In this document: one piece after another, positions 1-4,757 of the stretch
Layout: each line of letters opens with the position of its first letter
Position numbering within the stretch: position 1 is the first letter of the stretch
Assembly (NCBI GenBank): GCA_030665705.1
Contig: DAOUZG010000024.1
Coordinates: forward strand, 1 to 11,517
Direction of reading: 5' to 3'
DNA: 11,517 nucleotides
Origin: Deltaproteobacteria bacterium
GTDB lineage: Bacteria > Myxococcota_A > UBA9160 > SZUA-336
Notes under the pieces: generated by a model
Seen by the model: only the letters and a program-made list of their open reading frames with translations
What the model was told of the DNA's origin: nothing
Database searches by the model: none
Position numbers and translations under genes: made by a program

Positions 1-33
1 CATCCGACACGTGCTCTCTGACGGGCCGACGGG

Positions 34-990
34 ATGACGCGCATCGGCCTGGTACGGCGAGCCCTGATTCTCGCAATCCTCCTCGCACCCGCGGGCGTGT
101 GGGGCGGGGAAGTGGTCCACCGCCTCACGCAGGGCGAGACGCTCGAGGACGTCGCCCAGCGCTATTGGGGAGAGCGCGACTGGGCGGTCCTGCTGCGGAC
201 CCACAACCGCCTACCGGCCGGTCCCGTAGCCGCGGGCCTCAAGCTTCGTGTCCCGGTCCCCTCCGATCACGTCGTTCGACCCGGTGACACGTGGCCTTCG
301 CTTGCCGAGGCGATGATCGATGACCCGGCGCTCGGGCCGCTCCTTGCCGAGCTGAACGATCTCGACCCGGACAAGCCCCTCCAGCCGGGGAGGGAGATCC
401 ATGCTCCGGCCATCGCGACCTACCGACTCGGCCGGGGGGAGAGCCTTGCAGCGGTCGCGCGTCGATTCCTGTCGGGGACGGGGGACTGGAAGCTGCTTGC
501 GCGCGTGAACCACCTCGGAAACCCGCACAGCCTGAGAGCGGGAACGGAACTCCGGGTGCCCTTGCGTCCCAAAGCGCCGCAGGAGCCCGCGGACCGGCGT
601 CCCACGGCACCGGTTGCTGCGGCCAAGCCCAACCCCATGCCCAGGCCCAGGCCCAGGCCCAGGCCCGACATGGCAACCCCGCTCGAGACCGAGCCCATCC
701 CTCTACAGGAGCCGATCCGGGAGGCCGTCAACGCCTACCTCGACGGGCGTTACGAGGAGGCACTGGAGCAGCTCGAGAACCTCCGCACCGAAACCGAGGT
801 CTCGGGATCGCACAAGGACCAGGTCACCGTGCTCGAGTACCTGACCCTCGCGCACGTGGCGTTCGACGACGAAACCGAGGCCTGCGAGGCCTACGTCGCA
901 CTGCGCACCGCGGAGCCGGAACACCGCTGGGACCCGGACCGGATCTCACCCAAGGTCATCCGTATAACCTCTCTCTGTCAGGCTCGCTGA
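34..990 (+). CDS. Exported protein with three LysM-like repeats and a C-terminal TPR-like domain
   Basis: The 318-residue protein starts with a signal-peptide-like segment: basic MTRIGLVRR, then a hydrophobic stretch to about residue 24. Three LysM-like units follow at about 27-75, 78-125 and 128-177, each with the G-E/D-[ST] 'GETL/GDTW/GESL' turn, a helical middle and an 'LRVP'-type end. A proline-rich linker (about 178-228, including PRPRPRPRP) leads to a helical TPR-like domain (about 229-318) with 'YLDGRYEEALEQL' and a 'DPDRISPKV' tail, like TPR proteins of deltaproteobacteria and myxobacteria. LysM units bind peptidoglycan glycans, so I infer a periplasmic, wall-associated scaffold with no enzymatic domain. 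The ATG at 34 has only a weak GACGGG upstream. A frame open from the left edge ends at TGA 19-21, so an upstream gene may lie 12 bp away. Domain call is good; exact role unknown. Confidence 0.85.
   Translation: MTRIGLVRRALILAILLAPAGVWGGEVVHRLTQGETLEDVAQRYWGERDWAVLLRTHNRLPAGPVAAGLKLRVPVPSDHVVRPGDTWPSLAEAMIDDPALGPLLAELNDLDPDKPLQPGREIHAPAIATYRLGRGESLAAVARRFLSGTGDWKLLARVNHLGNPHSLRAGTELRVPLRPKAPQEPADRRPTAPVAAAKPNPMPRPRPRPRPDMATPLETEPIPLQEPIREAVNAYLDGRYEEALEQLENLRTETEVSGSHKDQVTVLEYLTLAHVAFDDETEACEAYVALRTAEPEHRWDPDRISPKVIRITSLCQAR
640..666 (+). repeat. CCCAGG hexanucleotide microsatellite inside the LysM gene
   Basis: Four perfect CCCAGG copies occupy 640-663, followed by CCC. They encode the alternating Pro-Arg tract in the linker between the LysM units and the TPR-like domain. 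Because the unit is 6 bp, copy-number change would lengthen or shorten the linker without shifting the frame. Confidence 0.85.
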
Positions 991-1034
991 GGCGATCGCT
1001 GGCCGCCTTGAGCGCGCTGGCCGTAAAGGAGATG

Positions 1035-1385
1035 ATGAAGGGCGTGAGCAATTCCGAGCCGGTTATCGTCGCACGAGGGAGCTCCGAGAAACTGCTCGAG
1101 CAGATTGTCCAGGTTCTCCAGGGGGCGGGCATTCCATTCGACGTCCAGGAGGAGGTCGGTGGTGACCCCGACCGACCCGATTGGCGCTGGGCGGTCCGCG
1201 TCCGCACGGGTCAGGTCGACCAGGCCCGTCGCGCCCTTGCCCGCGGGTCCGAGATCCCAGGGACCCACGAGCCGCGACCGGGGCCGCTGTTCGAAACGCC
1301 GGGCCGCGAGGCGCTCCGGGTGCTGCTCATGCTCGTCTCGTTTGGGCTCGCGGCCGCTCTCTTTCTTCGGGGCTGCGTTACCTGA
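1035..1385 (+). CDS. Small tail-anchored protein, DUF2007-like fold
   Basis: A protein of about 116 residues. The first half reads as a small alpha/beta unit: a strand 'PVIVARG', a helix 'SSEKLLEQIVQVLQGA', then 'GIPFDVQEE' and 'WAVRVRTGQVDQARRALA'. This resembles DUF2007-type putative signal-transducing proteins, which have an 'aGIp' loop and a final helix. A single hydrophobic segment at about 93-111 (LRVLLMLVSFGLAAALFLRG) makes it probably inner-membrane anchored with the soluble part in the cytoplasm. The start is uncertain. AAGGAG at 1026-1031 lies 3 nt before ATG 1035 and 12 nt before GTG 1044, and a TTG at 1008 is also in frame. It follows the LysM gene in the same direction after about 45 bp, so they may be co-transcribed. 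Its stop overlaps the convergent downstream gene by 8 bp. Function unknown. Confidence 0.7.
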   Translation: MKGVSNSEPVIVARGSSEKLLEQIVQVLQGAGIPFDVQEEVGGDPDRPDWRWAVRVRTGQVDQARRALARGSEIPGTHEPRPGPLFETPGREALRVLLMLVSFGLAAALFLRGCVT

Positions 1386-1917
1386 CGTCGAGCGGGGCCA
1401 GCACGAGCTCGACGCCCGACGCCGGGACCTGGAGCGGGGTCGCCGATTCCGCAACCAGGTCGTTCTCCTGACGCGTCATCGGGTTGCCGTCACGGTCGAG
1501 CCTCGCGGAAAGCTGCACGGTCCCCGGCAGCGTCCCCTCGCCAAGCATCGAGTCTTCACGCCTCAAAGCGAACCGAACCGGAAACGGGCCCGGAGGGAGG
1601 CGACGGACCGCGACGGGAGGTCCACCCGCAGCGGAGCGCGCGATCACGAACAGAGCCCCCGCCGAGCCGGCCTCTGTACCGTCCGCTAGCCGAACGGTCC
1701 CGCGGATCAGGGCGTCGGACTGCCCGACCGGTGGCGCCATCACACGGGTGCGGGGCACGGGGGTCTCGAGTCCGGGCACCCGGATCGGACCCTCGACGGG
1801 AGGGGGCTCGTCCTCCAGCGGAACGTAGGGTGCGAGCTGGCGATCGCACCCGGTTTCTCCAGCGCTGATTCCGAGTACAGCAGCCAAAAGGGCCGCCACC
1901 TGACAGCGGATCCGCAT
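1378..1917 (-). CDS. Exported protein (possible lipoprotein) with a CcmI C-terminal-like domain
   Basis: A 179-residue protein with a hydrophobic N-terminus (residues 7-20) and Cys24 just after it, in 'GETGC'. That is a poor lipobox, since Glu at -3 is unusual, so lipidation is only possible. A Pro-rich linker (30-62) precedes a beta domain (about 68-179) with 'GALFVIARSAAGGPPVAVRRLP', 'PFPVRFALRREDSML' and 'VQLSARLDRDGNPM'. The same order of motifs (FVfAra..GppmPlAv.r, LP..f.LdDs.aM, v.v.ARiS.sG.a) marks the C-terminal periplasmic domain of the cytochrome c maturation protein CcmI/NrfG. That domain helps present apocytochrome c; here it lacks the usual membrane helices and TPRs, and no other ccm genes are in view. 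I am fairly sure of the resemblance and unsure of a cytochrome role. A TTGACA promoter-like element lies directly upstream. Confidence 0.7.
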   Translation of the reverse strand: MRIRCQVAALLAAVLGISAGETGCDRQLAPYVPLEDEPPPVEGPIRVPGLETPVPRTRVMAPPVGQSDALIRGTVRLADGTEAGSAGALFVIARSAAGGPPVAVRRLPPGPFPVRFALRREDSMLGEGTLPGTVQLSARLDRDGNPMTRQENDLVAESATPLQVPASGVELVLAPLDVR

Positions 1918-1926
1918 CGATTCGCA

Positions 1927-1954
1927 AGGGTAAGGGGCGGCGGCTCCGTGTCAA
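1927..1954 (-). promoter_or_regulatory. Candidate promoter for the CcmI-C-like gene
   Basis: On the minus strand a perfect -35 TTGACA (1954-1949) is followed, after 16 bp, by TACCCT (1932-1927), which keeps the T-A-T key bases of a -10. Transcription would begin near 1920, about 3 nt before the ATG at 1917, and I see no good ribosome binding site. This implies a near-leaderless message. Confidence 0.5.
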
Positions 1955-1985
1955 AGCTACGAAGCAGACCGGGTGCAAGGCCGCC

Positions 1986-1991
1986 TATACT
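1986..1991 (+). promoter_or_regulatory. -10-like TATACT before the phosphotransferase gene
   Basis: TATACT matches TATAAT at five of six bases. It would place the transcript start near 1998, 4 nt before an in-frame GTG at 2002, and would exclude the longer GTG start at 1948. No convincing -35 stands at 16-18 bp, so this is tentative. Confidence 0.35.
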
Positions 1992-2001
1992 TCAGGGTAG
2001 G

Positions 2002-2997
2002 GTGCAGATCGACGACGCCTCGCTTGTCCCGTACGTGCGGTCGCTGGGACTCCTCCCGCCGGGCCGTCGCCTGGAGGTAGAGCCCGCGGGGGACGGAAAC
2101 ATCAACTACGTCCGGCGGATTCGCGCAGAGGGGGACGGCTCCGTCGTCCTAAAGCACGCGCGTCCCACGCTCGAGCGGTTCCCGGAGTACGAGGCCCCGA
2201 CGGAGCGGTTGCTGTTCGAGCACGCCTACGGAGAGGTGGTGCAAGAGGTGGCGCCGGAAGAGGCCGACGTCCTTCCGCGCGTCCTCCACTTTGACGCGGA
2301 GGCTCGCGCACTCGTCCTCGAGGATCTCGGCGATGCGCCCCGTCTGGAGGAGGAGCTCCTGGCCGGCCGCGCTCCCGAAGCAGCGCTCGCGAGGATCGGA
2401 CGCTTCCTGGGGCGGGTGCACTCGGCCACCCGCGCACGCGCAATCGATCTCGAGCAGCGGTTCCAAAACCTCGGGATGCGTGAGCTCCACGGCGAGCACA
2501 TCTTTACTTTCCCGTTCGAGCCCAACGAGTTTCCGATCCCGACGGAGGTTCGCCACGAGGCGAGGCAGCTGCTCGAGCCCTCGCTGCGGGAGCGGATACG
2601 CGAGCTGCGCAAGCTCTACTACGAGAGCCGGCAGGCACTTGTCCACGCGGACGTGCAGCCGGCGAACATCCTGCTCGTGAACGGAGCCCCGAAGCTTCTT
2701 GACGCGGAGATCGCGCACGTGGGCGATCCGGCCTTCGACGTGGGCACGGTCCTCGCACACCTCCACCTCCATCTGGCGCGGCGCTCGAACGACCCCGCGC
2801 TGAGACGCGCAGAGCGCAGCCTGCTCGAGGAGTACCGCGCCGGGGGCGGGAGGGAGAAGGACCTCGGCCGTGCGTACGGGTACGCCGCGGTGGAGATGCT
2901 TCGGCGGACCATCGGAGCCGCGCGCGTGCGCGCAGTCGAGGATCCGTCTGCCGCAGTTGCCGCGCTTCGGCATGCGGCTAGCCTTCTCGGCCGATGA
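2002..2997 (+). CDS. APH/choline-kinase family phosphotransferase, methylthioribose-kinase-like
   Basis: About 331 residues from GTG 2002. The protein-kinase-like small-molecule kinase motifs are in order: a nucleotide loop 'GDGNINYV' (about 30-37), the ATP-binding lysine in 'VVLKHARP' (about 51), the catalytic loop 'VHADVQPANILL' with H-x-D-x4-N (His215, Asp217, Asn222), and the metal-binding 'LLDAEIAHVGDPAFDVG' (Asp234). The GDGNxN loop, the 'HGEHIFTFPF' insert and 'DxE..h.GDPAFDvG' are closest to methylthioribose kinase (MtnK), which phosphorylates 5-methylthioribose in methionine salvage. No other salvage gene is in view, so the substrate is inferred. An alternative GTG at 1948 (with AAGGGG at 1932-1937) would add 18 poorly structured residues. 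I prefer 2002 because the family homology begins there and a -10-like box sits just upstream. It ends in an ATGA overlap with the next gene. Confidence 0.82.
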   Translation: MQIDDASLVPYVRSLGLLPPGRRLEVEPAGDGNINYVRRIRAEGDGSVVLKHARPTLERFPEYEAPTERLLFEHAYGEVVQEVAPEEADVLPRVLHFDAEARALVLEDLGDAPRLEEELLAGRAPEAALARIGRFLGRVHSATRARAIDLEQRFQNLGMRELHGEHIFTFPFEPNEFPIPTEVRHEARQLLEPSLRERIRELRKLYYESRQALVHADVQPANILLVNGAPKLLDAEIAHVGDPAFDVGTVLAHLHLHLARRSNDPALRRAERSLLEEYRAGGGREKDLGRAYGYAAVEMLRRTIGAARVRAVEDPSAAVAALRHAASLLGR

Positions 2998-3467
2998 TCG
3001 CACTGCGTCTCTTTATCTTGGGAGCGTGGGGCGGAGTCCTGCTCGCCTTCGCACTCACAGTCTGGTCCGCCTTCGGGGCTCTGCCCGGCGCCGCCCTCGC
3101 CGCCGAGCTCGTCGGCGAGACTCTCCCCAGGATCGACCTCGTCGGCGTCATCCTCGCAATCGTGGCGATTCTGCTGGGCCTCCGGAGACACCCGACGGCA
3201 CCGCGCGCAAGAGGGTTCTGGCTCCGCGCTCTACTCCCCCTCGCCGGAGCCGGTTGCCACACCGCCTCCCTGCTGTGGGTCTCACCGGCGATCCACGCTC
3301 TGCGGGAGGCGGCGGGTGGCTCGATCCTCGGTTTGGCCGCGGGCAATCCCTTGCTCGAGGAGTTTGCACGACTCCACTTCCTGTCCACGAGCCTCTACGT
3401 GGCCTCTGTTGCGGTCGTGGTTCTCACGGCACTCTGGGATATCGTCGCCGCGCCGCGGCTGAGATGA
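2994..3467 (+). CDS. DUF4149-like integral membrane protein
   Basis: A 157-residue protein with four predicted membrane helices at about 5-27, 47-64, 76-97 and 129-150. The last helix opens with 'FARLHFLSTSLYVAS', matching the F-x-x-L-H-x-x-S pattern of the DUF4149/TMEM205-like family. No biochemical role is established for the bacterial members. The ATG overlaps the stop of the kinase gene as ATGA (2994-2997), so the two are probably translationally coupled in one operon, but the pairing does not reveal a function. It is followed by 131 bp without a gene. Confidence 0.75.
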   Translation: MIALRLFILGAWGGVLLAFALTVWSAFGALPGAALAAELVGETLPRIDLVGVILAIVAILLGLRRHPTAPRARGFWLRALLPLAGAGCHTASLLWVSPAIHALREAAGGSILGLAAGNPLLEEFARLHFLSTSLYVASVAVVVLTALWDIVAAPRLR

Positions 3468-3481
3468 ATATCAGTCTAAGT

Positions 3482-3523
3482 GAAAAAACTTGCATTTTCG
3501 ATGGGTTTCCCCCTCGTTTTTTC
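3482..3523. repeat. AT-rich phased A/T tracts with an 8-bp inverted repeat
   Basis: GAAAAAAC (3482-3489) and GTTTTTTC (3516-3523) are perfect inverted copies. Between them lie TTTT (3495-3498) and TTT (3506-3508). The tract centres (about 3485.5, 3496.5, 3507, 3519.5) are about 11, 10.5 and 12.5 bp apart, close to the helical repeat, as in intrinsically bent DNA. The A-T stem is too weak for a normal intrinsic terminator. It sits just upstream of a promoter-like pair for the small downstream gene. Confidence 0.5.
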
Positions 3524-3524
3524 C

Positions 3525-3553
3525 TTGGCGTCCCCCCCAGCTTGCGTTACACT
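3525..3553 (+). promoter_or_regulatory. Candidate promoter for the RHH-like gene
   Basis: TTGGCG (3525-3530), a 17-bp spacer and TACACT (3548-3553) give four of six matches at each box. The predicted start is near 3560, leaving a leader of about 39 nt that contains the GGAGG at 3584-3588. The phased A/T tracts lie immediately upstream, where an UP element or bend would act. Confidence 0.4.
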
Positions 3554-3598
3554 CCGCCTCCCGCAGCCCTGGCTGAGTTCACTGGAGGCGGTTCGACG

Positions 3599-3817
3599 AT
3601 GGGAATCGACATCAAGCTCACGGTTCGGCTGTCGCTGGATGAGTCGGAACTCGAGGACGCGCTTGCAGAGTACGATGAGGTCACCGTCTCTGAAATGATC
3701 CGGCAGGTGCTCGATAAGGCCATCGCGCTCGACAAGGTCGAGGCGGAGGTCCTCGAGGGACCCAACACCCTCGAAGAGTACGACGAGGTTCGCGGCAGCT
3801 CGCAGGCGAACCGCTAG
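3599..3817 (+). CDS. Small ribbon-helix-helix-like protein
   Basis: A 72-residue acidic protein. The ATG at 3599 has GGAGG (3584-3588) 10 nt upstream; the frame stays open much further upstream but only in the shadow of the previous gene. The order of elements fits a ribbon-helix-helix (CopG/MetJ-type) fold: a strand 'IKLTVRLS' (5-12), helix A 'DESELEDALAEYD' (14-26), a turn, and helix B 'VSEMIRQVLDKAIAL' (30-44), then an acidic tail (45-72). Such proteins usually bind DNA as dimers and are often antitoxins or autoregulators. The strand here has fewer basic residues than typical DNA-binding members, and there is no toxin gene beside it. The assignment is from fold pattern only. Its TAG stop overlaps the convergent peptidase gene's stop in CTAG. 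Confidence 0.65.
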   Translation: MGIDIKLTVRLSLDESELEDALAEYDEVTVSEMIRQVLDKAIALDKVEAEVLEGPNTLEEYDEVRGSSQANR

Positions 3818-4311
3818 CCCATTCCGGAGTCTTTCCGCACTTCCCCTGCGGGGCCCAGCCCGGTTTGGGGAGAGTTCGTGTGCAGGGCGGAAAAGAGCTC
3901 GAGCTGAACGGCCTGCGGCTTGCGCAGCTCGGGCGGGGGCGGGACCTCGCGGAGCGGTGGCGGCATCCCCGGTCGGTAGATTCCGTGCTGACGGGCATAG
4001 TCGAGAAGCCGGAAGTAGAACGCCCGGAAGCGCGGCCCGTGATGGAAGTACCGAAGGTGGGCGAGCTCGTGGCAGAGGGTATCGACCAGGCTCGAGTACT
4101 TGAGAGGACGACCGGTGCGCGCGTGACGCAGCCGGATCCGAATCTCGCCGTCCGAGTAGCAGACGCCGTAGCGGCGTCGAACGTTGGGACGTTCTGCGTC
4201 AAGGCTTCTCAGCGGAAGTCCGAACACGTGCACCAGCACGGCCGCGTCGCGCTTCAGCCGAGTGAGCACCGCCTCTTGCTCGCGTCTCTCTACTTTGGTC
4301 AAACCGCTCAC
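3814..4311 (-). CDS. YgjP/SprT-like zinc metallopeptidase-domain protein
   Basis: A protein of about 165 residues if started at GTG 4311. It carries 'HELAHLRYFHHGPRF' (His81, Glu82, His85, and a second His at 91). The spacing H-E-x-x-H-x5-H-x-P-x-F matches the YgjP-like (DUF45) domain and is also reminiscent of SprT/WLM peptidases, so a zinc-dependent hydrolase fold is likely. The zinc-ribbon cysteines of true SprT are absent. Members are cytoplasmic and mostly uncharacterised, and protein cleavage is not assured. The frame continues upstream to an ATG at 4461, but the extra 50 residues look like non-coding translation and run through the dnaA upstream region. A TATATT box at 4332-4327 supports the shorter start. 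The gene is transcribed divergently from dnaA across 446 bp. The Pro-rich C-terminal tail after about residue 110 is variable. Confidence 0.75.
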   Translation of the reverse strand: MSGLTKVERREQEAVLTRLKRDAAVLVHVFGLPLRSLDAERPNVRRRYGVCYSDGEIRIRLRHARTGRPLKYSSLVDTLCHELAHLRYFHHGPRFRAFYFRLLDYARQHGIYRPGMPPPLREVPPPPELRKPQAVQLELFSALHTNSPQTGLGPAGEVRKDSGMG

Positions 4312-4326
4312 CCGGGGGGCCGTTCC

Positions 4327-4332
4327 AATATA
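4327..4332 (-). promoter_or_regulatory. -10-like TATATT before the metallopeptidase gene
   Basis: On the minus strand TATATT (4332-4327) matches the -10 consensus at five of six bases. Transcription would start near 4320, giving a 5' leader of about 9 nt before GTG 4311. No good -35 is visible at 16-18 bp and no clear Shine-Dalgarno precedes the GTG. Confidence 0.4.
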
Positions 4333-4505
4333 CCCTGACCACCGCGGGGTGCGATCCCGCCCGCGGGTCCGGAACGGGGAATCGGGTCCACTCTCCGTCT
4401 GTGAGGCCGATAAAACGGTCAACCGTAAATCGTAGAACTGTTGCGGAATCGCGCGATCCATCGCGTATACCGATGATCACCCCACACACACCTGTGCCGG
4501 TTCGC

Positions 4506-4546
4506 TGTGGACTGCCTGTGGATAGACTCCGCGTATCTGTGGACGG
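4506..4546 (-). promoter_or_regulatory. Cluster of three DnaA-box-like motifs
   Basis: Three TGTGGA copies start at 4506, 4517 and 4538. Read on the minus strand the 9-mers are CAGTCCACA, CTATCCACA and CCGTCCACA. The middle one matches the DnaA-box consensus TTATCCACA at 8 of 9 positions and the other two at 6 of 9, all sharing TCCACA. The spacings of 11 and 21 bp put all three on about the same face of the helix. Confidence 0.55.
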
Positions 4547-4757
4547 CGGGGCACCCTGACCGGGTACCCCACGGAATCTTCAGGGCTTCGATCCCGACGG
4601 GGAATCGCCCCGCCACCTGCGTCGTGCTGCCTCAGAACCCGCAGGCGAAAGCACGATCGGCCGGAACCGACCTTGCCCCGCATACGGCCCTGTGCGAGCA
4701 TCCGCCCCCGCTTGCAATTGGACTAGATCGAGCGATACCGGGGGGAAATCGCGAAAT

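Larger units (their letters stand above)
4312..4757. other. Intergenic region upstream of dnaA: candidate replication origin or dnaA control region
   Basis: This is the longest non-coding stretch in the window. From left to right it holds an inverted repeat ACGGT-CA-ACCGT (4415-4426) in a locally AT-richer patch, a nested palindrome ATCGCGCGAT (4448-4457) overlapping CGCGAT-CC-ATCGCG (4452-4465), three TGTGGA motifs (4506-4546), and a hairpin with a 9-bp stem and one mismatch at 4548-4556/4562-4570. Near its right end TTGCAA (4712-4717) and GATACC (4734-4739), 16 bp apart, form a weak promoter-like pair, followed by a G-run (4740-4745) upstream of the ATG. oriC often lies beside dnaA, but no strongly AT-rich unwinding element is obvious here. 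Origin function is inference. Confidence 0.45.

Noticed and set aside
1..21. C-terminal codons of a gene before the LysM gene
   Set aside because: A frame ends at TGA 19-21, but six codons are too few to support a call.
2149..3003. Minus-strand 284-codon open frame opposite the phosphotransferase gene
   Set aside because: The plus strand carries intact kinase motifs here; the reverse frame shows none.
3482..3523. Intrinsic terminator after the DUF4149 gene
   Set aside because: The stem is almost all A-T with a 26-nt loop and lacks a GC-rich stem followed by a U-run.
2870..3598. Long upstream extension of the RHH-like reading frame
   Set aside because: It overlaps the kinase and DUF4149 genes out of frame and is Arg/Pro-rich; GGAGG and the ATG at 3599 mark the true start.
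3599..4311. Toxin-antitoxin pair formed by the RHH-like protein and the metallopeptidase
   Set aside because: The genes are convergent, not co-transcribed, and the peptidase resembles a household YgjP-like protein rather than a known toxin.
4312..4461. N-terminal extension of the metallopeptidase frame to ATG 4461
   Set aside because: The 50 added residues have no protein-like pattern, cover the TATATT box and run into the dnaA control region; the family-like sequence begins after GTG 4311.
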